Assembly: GCA_018340805.1 (NCBI GenBank)
Contig: JACMZG010000008.1
Coordinates: forward strand, 56,781,196-56,845,195
Length of the DNA stretch: 64,000 nt
DNA from: Microvelia longipes
Taxonomy: Eukaryota > Arthropoda > Insecta > Hemiptera > Veliidae
Reading direction: 5' to 3'
The notes beneath the pieces were generated by a model, which made no database searches, was not told the DNA's origin, and worked only from the letters and a program-made list of their open reading frames with translations. Of the stretch, positions 21,776 to 32,222 are shown one piece after another. Made by a program: the position numbers and the translations under genes. The first letter of the stretch is position 1. Every line of letters starts with the position of its first letter.

Positions 21776-22092
21776 CTAGATTGATATATAATATTTACCT
21801 GCGTAATTTATTTCATCACTGTGTTTTAACTGCTTTTTCAAATGCTTTGTTTTTAGTTCTTATGTAGTTTTTTAGCTGTATTAGAGCTGTTTGATTATCT
21901 ATATCAGACAAACCGGCAGCGCCGTCTTGTCCTTCCTCGGCCATCATCGCACTTTCGGTAAAATAAAACAAAATTTCACAAGTTTTTAAATTAAGAATAG
22001 ACAGCTGGACTTCAGCTTCATAGTTGGCAATTCTGTCTAAGAAGATCATAAAAAACACGAAGAAACCTAAAGAAGAACGAGAAGAACAGTTG

Positions 22093-23556
22093 TGATAAGA
22101 ACCATTTTCTAAACAAAAGATTTCCCCATGTATTAGCATAGGACAAAATTTTTAGGAGGTGTTTTTTAATATAATTTATTGTATTTAACTCTTGAAATGT
22201 TTATGAAATCGAAAGTTGGACATCTATATTTACGTTAGGAAGAAAACAAGTGTGGTTTGTTCGATTTTTCCGAATAAAATACGGTAGTGAAATGTGACCT
22301 TTTTTTGTGCATTTTGGACTCTCCGTTTTTTGACTTTTTTTAATATAATTCATATTATTTAACTCTTGGAATGTTATGAAATCGAAAGTTGGACATCTAT
22401 ATTATCGAAAAGAAACAAATGAGTGAGGTTTAGTAGATTTTTCTGAAATAAATACGGTAGTAAAATCTAATGTTTTTGTTTACATTTTGCACTCGTTTGT
22501 TTCTGGTGTTTTTGTACTATTTTTGACTTCTTATTAAGATAATATCGTATATTATTGTTTCAACGACAAAGGTAATTCGTTTATACTGAAAGAAGTATGT
22601 ATATCAGCATTTGTGGTATGGAATATTAGTAACTTTGTTGATAAGTTGCTCAAGTCAGTTCTGTGCATTGATGCCGTGCATAATTTAAGTGAAATGTCAA
22701 CATCTTCTATTCATTTTTATAATCTAGAAGACGTGCATGCTAGATTTTTGTAATTAATAAAGGATGCATGGAGACATTGGCACAAGTTGAATCAACTTCA
22801 TGCATAAATAATACTGTTGTAAGATATCAATGTCATTTACTCAATTTATGTTAAAAACCAAATAATCTGTCAATATATAAATGTGCGAGAGACACCTAGG
22901 AAGTATAACAAGCAAAATGCAATACTACACCTGGGATTTGTTCCATCATTCGACATTTGTCTTCATTGATGGCTCTACATAATGTCATGCCTCAAGTTTC
23001 GTCACGTGTAACTTCAGGGTGCCGACGGAGCCTGAACTCACTGTAACCTTTGATTAAAATTCCAAAGAATATAATGTGAAGTATTTACTAGAGATGAGCG
23101 GTGCTCTCTTACCACCATCATGCTTGGTAAGCAAAACATGTATCATTTGATACTACCGAGTTTTGAAAAACATGAATACTCCCACAATATAACTGATCGA
23201 GAGACACCTAGGAAATTTAACTTGCAAAATGCAATGCTACAATTATCTATGTTCATAAAATGATATTGTAATGTCAAACTTTATGACTCATAACAACTGC
23301 GAAGCTATGCCCACCTCAAGAAAGTCAAGTTTCATCACGGTGAAGCCTTCACGAGCATCTGTTGCAACCTTCGTGCGACTGTAGTCAAACTATTTTATTC
23401 TTAATTAGGATTTAAACTTGTATTAAACCTTTCTTTCATTGTTAAAATTTATATTATAATAAAATTTAGTGAAATTGATTCTTTTATTTTATTCTAATTT
23501 CTCTACCACGTACACCAATTTGGGAGGTTTGTCATATAGGGGCCAGGGTGACCCTA
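22093..23556 (+). repeat. left 1.46-kb inverted arm
   Basis: Partner of 28387-29857. The small open frame seen on the minus strand of the right arm (29047-29334) is broken in this arm, so it is probably not a gene. Confidence 0.9.
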
Positions 23557-24580
23557 TCGACTCGCTTGAAGTAGAAATTAGTTGATTCATATGGGCTTAA
23601 GTCTGATTTAAATAAACTCAAGTATGCTTTGTTTTTATTTTTACATTTATAGAATGTATATTCCTGTCGGTACAAGACTAATTAAGTTAACTTGAATAAA
23701 TAATTTTAGTTGGCCCAAGTTAATCATTTGACTAGTTTTGATTTAAATATCCTATGTCAGCTTGTACCCACTCATGTCAAATTAATTCTACTTATTGCTT
23801 CAGCTTTTATTTATTTGAGTTGAATCAAGTTGAATTGAACCAAATCAACTTCAATCAGATCAAGCGATTTGGATCAACTATCGACTTAAGTCGATTATCT
23901 GTTGAGTTGACTCATATAAAATCGGTTTAAAAGTAAATTTGGCACATCACTATTTTATTTCTCATTGAAAGATCTGTTTATCTACAATTTCTACCCCCCC
24001 CCAGGCTTTGCCTTGTGGGTTACTTGTATACTTTTGTGTTAACTTTTTTGTTTCATTTTGTATGTATACTTGTAAAGAAAGGAATTGTTCAAAAACACAG
24101 ACTCATGACTACTCAATTTTTTTCTACAATTTAAACAGACTCATGATTGATATCTGCCTTATTTTTCGCTTATCATGTATACATAAAAATTGGAGGAATC
24201 GTCTCAATTTTCTTCTGATACTTTTTTATGTTCAGGTAAGTATTATTAGTATAGTATTGCACATTTCTAACAATATAAAATTATCAAATTGAAATTTTAG
24301 ATGCTACTAGAATTCATAATGTTCAACCACAAAAAGATTTAGACTGAAAAAGGATCAGTCATACCTACTGTAATCAATGCAGATAGCTTCTGTGGATACA
24401 GTAATTGTCATTTGTAGTTTGTGATATTATAACCCTCTTAATAATTGAAGTCTTTATAAATAAAACCTGGCGAAGAGGAAGGTGCCATGAACTATAAATG
24501 TGAATTACATTAGAAGTCATACCTCAAGTTTCATTAAATTTGCTATACCCGCAAATAGAAACACGGTATTCTATTACCCT
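23557..24580. other. noncoding stretch inside the inverted-arm unit
   Basis: Contains SAAGTTGA/GACTTAAGT-like low-complexity sequence (23700-23920) and a short open frame (24008-24292) without motif. Confidence 0.45.
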
Positions 24581-24582
24581 AA

Positions 24583-24803
24583 AATAATAATAATAATGCC
24601 CGTTTAGAGCCTTGTAGCTCATCAGTGATAACCCCTGCGGGAACCACTACGGGTGGTAGTAGCAACCGTTACGCTCAAATTGTATTCAAAAATTTGCGAT
24701 AATATATTAAACAATAATCTTCTATCAACTGAGAGCGTAACCTGGGATGGTGTCAGAGGTCAGTGTAAAGACTAACGCCTTAACGACCTCGGCCACGGAG
24801 GCA
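24583..24803 (-). mobile_element. tRNA-derived SINE, complete copy
   Basis: Read on the minus strand, it starts GCCTCCGTGGCCGAGG, followed by GTTAAGGCGTTAG, which resembles the A box of a serine/leucine-type tRNA. CCCAGGTTACGCTCTCAG follows at about the B-box position. The body ends with GTTCCCGCAGGGGTTATCAC and GGGCATTATTATTATTATTTT, a short ATT tail. Internal pol III promoter elements are implied by the tRNA likeness. Relatives are at 15865-16842, 33895-34160 and 34705-34905. Confidence 0.8.
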
Positions 24804-24926
24804 GTATTCTATTACACTATTTACACAATATTCAAATGCTGTAGTCTTTTTGCTGGTTAAGTTTAAAATTGCATCAGCTATTTGAGGTAATGAGGTTTAC
24901 AAGAAAATTCATTCATATATCCTGAG

Positions 24927-25091
24927 TGTCAAAGACTCTATAACTGGCCTTTGTAATCCTAGTCACTTATAGCTAAAAAAATTCAATCTTTTCTCTTTCA
25001 GGTTTCAGAATTATAATCCATTGAAAATGACATAAATCATAATAATAAAATATTTAAAATAAAAACAAAAATACATCGCAGGTTTGCGACA
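24927..25091 (-). repeat. Bel/Pao 3' LTR
   Basis: Paired with 28038-28202. A purine-rich GGCGGAG precedes it on the element strand, as expected for the polypurine tract. Confidence 0.95.
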
Positions 25092-25116
25092 CTCCGCCGG
25101 AACAGGATAATGATGA

Positions 25117-26228
25117 TTATTCCGAGGTGCATTTTAATGGATGAATCTTGGTCACCGGCCTAGTGAGAAGTCTTTTTTCAAATCTAACAACAGATTGTAT
25201 CTCCCCGTCTCTTCCCTTTTGTAATTCTTCAATTTTGCTAAGGGTCCATTTTGGCGTTTTGTTTTTTCTGCGACATGGACCACTTCGCCTACGTTTAGCG
25301 TTCTAGATCTCGAAGATTTATCGGGAATGAAGGCCGTCTTTACTTCCCTCATATTGAGGAAATGGTTGGGCGTAAGTACTTCAACATCTCCCTTCCCAAC
25401 ATAAACTAAGGATCGAGAATTGAGTGCAGATTCCACTTCGGTTGGCCTAAAACCCTTAAATCCCCCTACAAAAATCTTATAGGTGTCTCCCACCCCCAAT
25501 AAATTATTCTGGACTCGTCTTTTATATTTAATATTTAGGTAAGGCTGAAATTTTGGATAAACAAATGAAATCTTAATTGTATCATCCCCACTTTTCTGCC
25601 TGGCTCGCCCCTTTGATACAAAGTATGTTTTTCCAAAAATATTCCCCTTTCTCATACTCAAATTTTGTATTTTCTTTACTTTACGATGTTGACATTTATA
25701 TTTAGTCCTCTGCTTAATAGGTTTGGTTTGATTTTTATTATTACGATATACGACGCCTAATTTTGATTGTATCCCGCAAAACTTATGTTTCTTCTTCTTT
25801 CCATTATCTTGAGTGTTCGTCTCTTCTTGAGATTGTTTTTCATGATTTTTGCTCATTCCGTCCTCCCTAGGCCTTTTAATAAATACTTCGTCATTTTCTA
25901 TTGCCAGTAAACTAGTTGAATGATTTTCTTTTCTAGTTTTGTTTCCTTTCCTGTTAAAATCCATCCAACCTTTGAACTTACAAGTATAACCAGGATCTAC
26001 TTCAATTTTTTCTAAATTCATAAATTCGAAATAATAATCGTTTCCAACAAGTAAATCAATGTCCGCCGTCTTCGCTAATTTTGTATCTTCCGCCAACTTA
26101 AGATATTTAAATTTTTCTTTAATTAAGTCTAAACAGTTTGTTTCTAATTTACTCTTCACTATCATTGGTACCCCATTTGCCGTTATTTGCTTATACGAAC
26201 CATCTAAAAGTTTTATACCTAACTCCAC
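25117..26228 (-). pseudogene. Bel/Pao DUF1758 region joined to integrase-end domain, RT and most of integrase missing
   Basis: The frame from 26228 starts in the DUF1758-type segment after the protease (MELGIKLLDGSYKQITANG, DIDLLVGNDYYFEF). After about 110 residues it becomes lysine-rich with no RT or RNase H motifs. It then enters the C-terminal integrase-end region (VESALNSRSLVYVGKGD, LTPNHFLNMREVK, LNVGEVVHVAEKT). A frameshift at about 25155 separates the frame from the normal ending, which continues in another frame to a stop at 25117-25119. Loss of RT, RNase H and the integrase core makes the copy non-autonomous. Confidence 0.8.
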
Positions 26229-26306
26229 CGTATTCGATACTATGTGTTTTGGACTCTTCTCCCCAAATAAACAAATCGCTAATTTTTCTTTATTTATTTG
26301 TTAATT

Positions 26307-27305
26307 TTAATCTTTTACCAATTTTGCCGTGACGTAACATCTTTGACTCCCACTATCAAAAATGCATCGTCTCACTACTGTACTTGTTCTTTCATTATCA
26401 CTTACCTCTATAGTCGCTGTTTGAAGAGAGCCGGAACTCGTAATTTTTGACAATAGACTGGTACTCAAGTTTTTGCTGTCTAATTCTTCAATTTCTTCCG
26501 TCACTATATTTTCTTCATCCTCTTCCCCCTCCGCTCCCAGAGCTGTTAATACTCTTTTCTCTGACTTTACTTTTTTCGGACATAAGCTTCGGTGGTGATG
26601 GGAATGCCGCTTGCAATACACACATACTTTGTTTGCTCTACATGATCTTGCACTATGCGAGTCTTTCAGACAAATAAAACACGCATTCTTTAATACTTCC
26701 TTTCGTTGTTCAATTGTTTTATACTTAGTGCATTCATCAGACCAGTGTTCAGACTTACAATATCTACACGTTGGTTGACTGGCTAGCAACGCATCTGTTG
26801 TAGCAGGTCTAGCGCTATATTGTTTGTTTTCTACGTATTCTACTACTTGCTGATCTTTTTTACCATTAATGTTTACATTTACCCTTTCTTTTACTCTTAT
26901 TATTTTGTCTAATCGTTCGCGCAGTACTTCACATTCCGAAAATAACCCTAAGCTTGCCGGTTGGTGCAACTCAAATTCTTCCAACTGTATTAAAATTTGT
27001 GCGGGAAATTTAGATTTTATCAAAGACACGAAACTGCTATGATTTACGTTTTCTCCTAACCCTTCCAACGCTCTACAATAATTTTCTATTTCATCCAGGG
27101 TAGTTCGTAATTTTATTGTTGAGTTATTCGATGCTTCTAAATTGCGAAATTTAGTATACAAATCTTCAATTAGCAATGATGTATTGGAATACCTATTCTT
27201 TAAAATTAATATTGCTGAATCATAATTTTGGTGCAGTAATCGCCAGACCTCCAATACTGCGAGCTGATCAGTGACTATTGTTGTTTTAAATAACTGAACT
27301 TTCAA
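26307..27305 (-). pseudogene. Bel/Pao Gag C-terminal part, zinc knuckles and protease start
   Basis: Gag helices (LHQNYDSAILILKNRYSN, FRNLEASNNSTIKLR) lead to knuckles CRYCKSEHWSDECTKYKT, CFICLKDSHSARSC and CVYCKRHSHHHRSLC, then the protease start FDSGSQRCYVT. The active site has DSG where the first Bel/Pao copy has DTG. The stop at 26307 falls inside the protease, with the next segment in another frame. Confidence 0.85.
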
Positions 27306-27887
27306 TTTTGTTTATATTTACATTATTATGAATTGCTGACTCAAACCTTTCCCAAAATTCCAGCCACTTTAATCTATCCCCATTAAATGTTGGCAATTCT
27401 AACTTCGGTAATTTTATTGGTACATTCCTATTATTTTCTGAATTCCCTTCTGAACCCTCAATTTTATTTTTGCTTTCTTTATCTCCTATCGTTTTGTTTT
27501 GATTATTTGCTATGTCTAATTCGGGTTTATTTTGACTTAATTTTTCAAATCCCGCTTCTGCGTACTCTAATCGATTTTCAAGTTCTATAATTTTATCTTC
27601 CGCCCCAAACCTAAGCTCCATAAACCCTTCTACATCTTCTTCATATCTATTAAGTGTTTCAGGATCTAGGACGGATAATTTCTCCAAAATCATTCACGAA
27701 TTTGTTAAAAGTTTCTAACCTGTTATTTAATTTACCTAACTCCACTCTCCCCTCCTCTATCTTAGTACCCGTAGTAATAAATTTTATTTTCCTCCAACCA
27801 ACCCTCTATCTTAACTATTTGATCCCTCAACCTTTGCTTTACCGGACCTAAAACCCTTCTAGTAGTCCCAACCGTTGTGGAAGCCAT
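27286..27887 (-). pseudogene. Bel/Pao Gag N-terminal part, frameshifted
   Basis: The element starts at the ATG at 27887 (MASTTVGTTRRVLGPVKQR), clearly related to the start of the copy at 1-2745. A stop follows at about 27770. The second frame (27286-27693) gives EKLSVLDPETLNRYEEDVEG and LPKLELPTFNGDRLKWLEFW, the conserved LP-x-FNGD-x-x-xW-x-xFW segment of Bel/Pao Gag. At least two frameshifts. Confidence 0.85.
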
Positions 27888-28037
27888 GCTCAATCCCTCA
27901 ACCTTAGTTACCTGAAAGAGATAGTTTCGAATACTTACGCCACCAAATTACAGCCTACTCCTTTTTCGGCTTATGATCTGATGTTCCGATTTTCTTAATT
28001 CCAATTTCTTATATATTCTCCAGCGCTCTTGCTACCA

Positions 28038-28202
28038 TGTCAAAGACTCTATATGCCTTAGCCTTTGATAGTTTCTCTTATAGTTAGATAAATTCAATAT
28101 TTTCTCTTTCAGGTTTCAGAATTATAATCAATTGAAAATGACATAAATCATAATAATAAAAAATGTAAAATAAAAACAAAAATACATCGCAGGTTTGCGA
28201 CA
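28038..28202 (-). repeat. Bel/Pao 5' LTR
   Basis: Nearly identical to the 3' LTR over the part from TGTCGC inwards, but clearly different over about 45 bp near the other end (28053-28098). A primer-binding-like TGGTAGCAAGAGC follows on the element strand (28025-28037). Confidence 0.95.
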
Positions 28203-28386
28203 CTGAGAAGTCTGGGAACCACACATGTGATGCCTCTCTCGATTCAAAAAACAAGAAAACTATTTTTAACAACAAATAATTATCACAAATTTGTATGCTG
28301 TCTGCCTTGACACTGATGGACACCTCAGTCAGGTATGTGTTTGACTGAACAAAGCTCAAGCTAAGGTATATCAGATCTTATAGATT

Positions 28387-29857
28387 TAGGGTGGCCCAGG
28401 CACCTATATGACAAATCTCCCAAATTGGTGTAGGTGGTAGAGAAATTAGAATAAAATAAAAGAATCAATTTCACTAAATTTTATTATAATATAAAATTTT
28501 AACAATGAAAGAAAGGTTTAATACAAGTTTAAATCCTAATTAAGAATAAAATAGTTTGACTACAGTCGCACGAAGGTTGCAACAGATGCTCGTGAAGGCT
28601 TCACCGTGATGAAACTTGACTTTCTTGAGGTGGGCATAGCTTCGCAGTTGTTATGAGTCATAAAGTTTGACATTACAATATCATTTTATGAACATAGATA
28701 ATTGTAGCATTGCATTTTGCAAGTTAAATTTCCTAGGTGTCTCTCGATCAGTTATATTGTGGGAGTATTCATGTTTTTCAAAACTCGGTAGTATCAAATG
28801 ATACATGTTTTGCTTACCAAGCATGATGGTGGTAAGAGAGCACCGCTCATCTCTAGTAAATACTTCACATTATATTCTTTAGAATTTTAATCAAAGGTTA
28901 CAGTGAGTTCAGGCTCCGTCGGCACCCTGATAAGTTACACGTGACGAAACTTGAGGCATGACATTATGTAGAGCCATCAATGAAGACAAATGTCGAATGA
29001 TGGAACAAATCCCAGGTGTAGTATTGCATTTTGCTTGTTATACTTCCTAGGTGTCTCTCGCACATTTATATATTGACAGATTATTTGGTTTTAACATAAA
29101 TTGAGTAAATGACATTGATATCTTACAACAGTAATTATTTATGCATGAAGTTGATTCAACTTGTGCCAATGTCTCCATGCATCCTTTATTAATTAACAAA
29201 AATCTAGCATGCACGTCTTCTAGATTATAAAAATGAATAGAAGATGTTGACATTTCACTTAAATTATGCACGGCATCAATGCACAGAAGTGACTTGAGCA
29301 ACTTATCAACAAAGTTACTAATATTCCATAACACAAATGCTGATATACATACTTCTTTCGGTATAAACGAATTACCTTTGTCGTTGAAACCAATAATATA
29401 CGATATTATCTTAATAAGAAGTCAAAAATAGTACAAAAACACCAGAAACAAACGAGTGCAAAATGTAAACAAAAACATTAGATTTTACTACCGTATTTAT
29501 TTCAGAAAAATCTACTAAACCTCACTCATTTTGTTTCTTTTCGATAATATAGATGTCCAACTTTCGATTTCATAATATTCCAAGAGTTAAATAATATGAA
29601 TTATATTAAAAAAAGTCAAAAAACGGAGAGTCCAAAATGCACAAAAAAAGGTCACATTTCACTACCGTATTTTATTCGGAAAAATCGAACAAACCACACT
29701 TGTTTTCTTTCCTAACGTAAATATAGATGTCCAACTTTCGATTTCATAACATTTCAAGAGTTAAATACAATAAATTATATTAAAAAACACCTCCTAAAAA
29801 TTTTGTCCTATGCTAATACATGGGGAAAATCTTTTGTTTAGAAAATGGTTCTTATCA
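28387..29857 (-). repeat. right 1.46-kb inverted arm
   Basis: Reverse complement of 22093-23556. The 95-codon frame at 29047-29334 (minus) shows no known motif. Confidence 0.9.
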
Positions 29858-29999
29858 GTAGGTTACACCAAACCGTACTGTGGTTATCTCTAGGTTACCC
29901 TTGTCCAGCTGTGGATTGAATCTAGAGAATTTAGATTCAATATTTAAACTTAATATTAGAACTTTAAAAAACTTAAAAAGGCAATTTATAATTATAAAT

Positions 30000-30185
30000 A
30001 CGGGCCTTGGGCCCGTAGCCGCTACGCGGTCTCGGCGCTTCGCGCCTCGTCCGCTTCGCGGCTACATTGTTGTTGTTTTGTATTATGTATGGTTTCATTA
30101 TCGTTTCTTGTTACATGGCATTTTGCCACGTATTTAGCGAATTTGCATATCCTCGTTTCACAGGCCCGCTTCGCGGGCCTGAAAG
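30000..30185. repeat. cluster of GC-rich hairpins
   Basis: In an AT-rich setting, 30003-30063 carries nested palindromes (GGGCCTTGGGCCC, GTAGCCGCTAC, GGCGCTTCGCGCC, CCGCTTCGCGG). 30163-30183 is CAGGCCCGC-TTC-GCGGGCCTG, a 9-bp stem with a 3-nt loop. No coding signal. Confidence 0.8.
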
Positions 30186-31138
30186 GCTTTTTCACAAATT
30201 TGATTTTATTAATCCTCTATTATTAATAGTAAGCAATGATATTACAGTTAACAAGCAATGTAAAAAAAATAAGTATATTTAAATACATAACTAATAAGTT
30301 TTTTATAGAGGTATAAAGAATACAAAAAAGAAATCCACACGTTGCAACTGTTGGAGTAACCTTGTATAAAGGGTAAGAAAAGATTATAGTTTCATCTTTC
30401 ATCAGTTTTAGTTATCGTCCACCATACAAAGGGCATTAACGCTTAAATACATTTATGATTGTTTATGCAATTTAAAGAAAAATGTCAAACTTTTTTTTGT
30501 AAACAAATTGTTTATTTGAGTATAATCTTTAGGTTGAAAAAAATATATTCATTATTTTTTAAAATAAAAATACCGTTTTCGTTACTTAGGATTGTCCGAT
30601 TAAGCTGAAACCGGTCGCAATCGTTTTAGAATGACTTCGACTATGTAAAGACTACCTCGAGCTTTTTCCTCTTTACAGGCCTGCTTAGCTCGGCGTGGAT
30701 CAGTGAAAGCCATTTTTGTCCTGTCTCTCTGGGACAGTAGGCTAACCAGGGTGGAGCAAGAGGTAGAGGCCCCTCTTTTGTACTATATCCCCACCCTCTA
30801 ACACTACTGAACCCAACAGATATCGTACGAGTCTTTGACCTAGACCTATACATATATACAAGATTATATATATATGTATACTGTTTGCGCCATTTGTGAT
30901 GGTTCGATTGAGCTGAAATTGGTCTTAATCGATTCAGCTAGCCGTCTACCTAAATACGAAATACCTTGTTTTAAAGCCATTTCAAGTTTCAAAAAAAAAA
31001 TTTTTTCATGACGTCATAACGTTTTTAAAAACAATAGGCCTCGTAACCTCCACAACATCTCGCGATTTGCAAAGTTTCGTTTCAATTTGAGAACGCCTTC
31101 AGTTATCGTTCGCCCTACGAAAGGTAGAACTCTTACAT
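30186..31138. other. noncoding, with a diverged repeat pair
   Basis: 30590-30640 and 30890-30950 share a TTCGATTGAGCTGAAA..GGTC..AATCG block. A short minus-strand frame (30641-30853) has no motif. A TA run lies at 30848-30880. Confidence 0.5.
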
Positions 31139-31162
31139 ACATATATAATATATATTATATAT

Positions 31163-31207
<45 letters not shown>

Positions 31208-31226
31208 ATATATAATATATATATAA
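31139..31226. repeat. (TA)n microsatellite
   Basis: About 90 bp of TA repeats. Confidence 0.95.
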
Positions 31227-31910
31227 ACTTTTTTGGGACATATTTTTGTTATCAGGAAGCCAATAGAAACCGATTCCGCTCACTCCCACCCTCAACTTCC
31301 GCCATCCGAACAACCTCATAAGCTTCATTTTCATAATGAAAATTCGCTAAAATATAATTATACGATACAAAGGAAAAAAGTAAGTGCTACCCTCCCGAAA
31401 GCATACCCTGCACTTATAACCAAACTTAGTATACTTATTTATTACGTAAAGGTATACACTTGTACCAAATTTCAACTTAATTAGATTATTTTCTGAGTTT
31501 TTACAATTTTTAAAAAACCGTAACAAGTCATTTGATAAAAATTGAACTGATGCTGATAATAAATTAAAAATCAGCACATGTTGAACATATATACAATTAC
31601 ATGCGTATAAATCTTAAAATTTCCGCGTTTTATGAATTTTCAAAATGTTTGCCTAATCAATATTGTGCGTTAATAACGTCATGAATAAATTATTTTCCGG
31701 ATAGTACAACTAGACCAAAAAAAATTCAACTTTCTAGCATAATGACACAGGGAGATACGATAATAACAGACACACACACACACAACTTGAAATCAGTTAG
31801 GAGGTCTTAGAAATACCTGAAACGGATAGTTTCACCGGTGACATCCCGGTATCGGATTTCTTTGCAAACACAATACTTTTCCTATATACCTACAATATAA
31901 ATGAGGAAAC
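31227..31910 (-). repeat. Rep-A copy abutting the ligase stop codon
   Basis: Minus-orientation Rep-A with AATTAGATTATTTTCTGAG, CTTTCTAGCATAATGACAC, ACACACACACAACTTG, GGTGACATCCCGGTATCGG and CACAATACTTTTCCTATATA. It ends only about 40 bp from the stop codon of the acyl-CoA ligase, so it would lie in its 3' UTR or just beyond. Confidence 0.75.
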
Positions 31911-31944
31911 ATAAAAGAACATTAAATGAAGTAACAGTACTAAT

Positions 31945-31950
31945 TTTATT
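31945..31950 (-). terminator. polyadenylation signal AATAAA overlapping the stop codon
   Basis: The minus strand reads TAAATAAAATTA at the stop, so the hexamer starts on the last base of TAA. Whether it is used is unknown. Confidence 0.4.
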
Positions 31951-32222
31951 TACAATAGTGGTTTCAAATGCCTCCTAAGTATTTTACCAGAAGCAGTTTT
32001 CGGAATAGAAGATACAAATCTTACAGAAGATAGATGTTTATATTTAGATAATTGCGATGCCACAAATGATTTGATATCTTCTTCTGATATTTTAGCATCA
32101 GGAGTAGTTTGTACAAATGCTACAGGAGTTTCTCCTTTTCTTTCACAACCTACTCCAACTACACCAGCTTCAAGAACACCTGGATATCTTCTTATCACGT
32201 CTTCCAATTCTGCTGGAGCAAC
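31950..32222 (-). CDS. acyl-CoA ligase exon 8 (C-terminal domain)
   Basis: Starts after a TTAAAG acceptor with [19 protein letters not shown]. It continues through [12 protein letters not shown] and ends [18 protein letters not shown]. The lysine of SGKILRR is the adenylation lysine in the family. AATAAA (31945-31950, minus) overlaps the last base of the stop codon, leaving room for only a very short 3' UTR. Confidence 0.93.
   Translation of the reverse strand, partial: VAPAELEDVIRRYPGVLEAGVVGVGCERKGETPVAFVQTTPDAKISEEDIKSFVASQLSKYKHLSSVRFVSSIPKTASGKILRRHLKPLL

Larger units (their letters stand above)
24927..28202 (-). mobile_element. complete Bel/Pao LTR element, internally deleted, with 5-bp TSD
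   Basis: Two 165-bp LTRs (24927-25091 and 28038-28202) both begin TGTCGCAAACCTGCGATG on the element strand. Direct CTGAG duplications flank the element at 24922-24926 and 28203-28207. The primer-binding-like TGGTAGCAAGAGC follows the 5' LTR (right-hand copy). At 3,276 bp it is about half the length of a full element. It retains Gag, protease and the last part of the integrase-end domain only. Confidence 0.95.
22093..29857. mobile_element. 7.8-kb unit bounded by 1.46-kb inverted arms
   Basis: The left arm 22093-23556 and right arm 28387-29857 are near-exact reverse complements from TGATAAGAACC at the outer ends to the CATATAGG region at the inner ends. Each arm includes an internal tandem duplication of about 170 bp (in the left arm, near 22165 and 22338, sharing ATGAAATCGAAAGTTGGACAT in parts). 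The 4.8-kb middle holds a SINE and a complete Bel/Pao element. The arms have no recognisable transposase. The arrangement suggests a large foldback-type transposon or an inverted duplication. No outer target duplication is evident. Confidence 0.85.

Noticed and set aside
21816..22139. minus-strand 107-codon frame across the left arm boundary
   Set aside because: Runs through the arm junction and shows no family likeness. The stretch MMAEEGQDGAAGLSDIDNQ looks slightly protein-like but cannot be supported.
24583..24803. functional tRNA gene
   Set aside because: Only the A-box half is tRNA-like; the sequence continues into a SINE body with an ATT tail and has relatives elsewhere in the window.
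26059..27851. plus-strand frames over the second Bel/Pao element
   Set aside because: Antisense shadows of the Gag-protease frames.
29047..29334. 95-codon minus-strand frame in the right inverted arm
   Set aside because: The equivalent frame in the left arm is interrupted and there is no recognisable motif.
30641..30853. minus-strand 70-codon frame
   Set aside because: No motif and it overlaps a diverged noncoding repeat.
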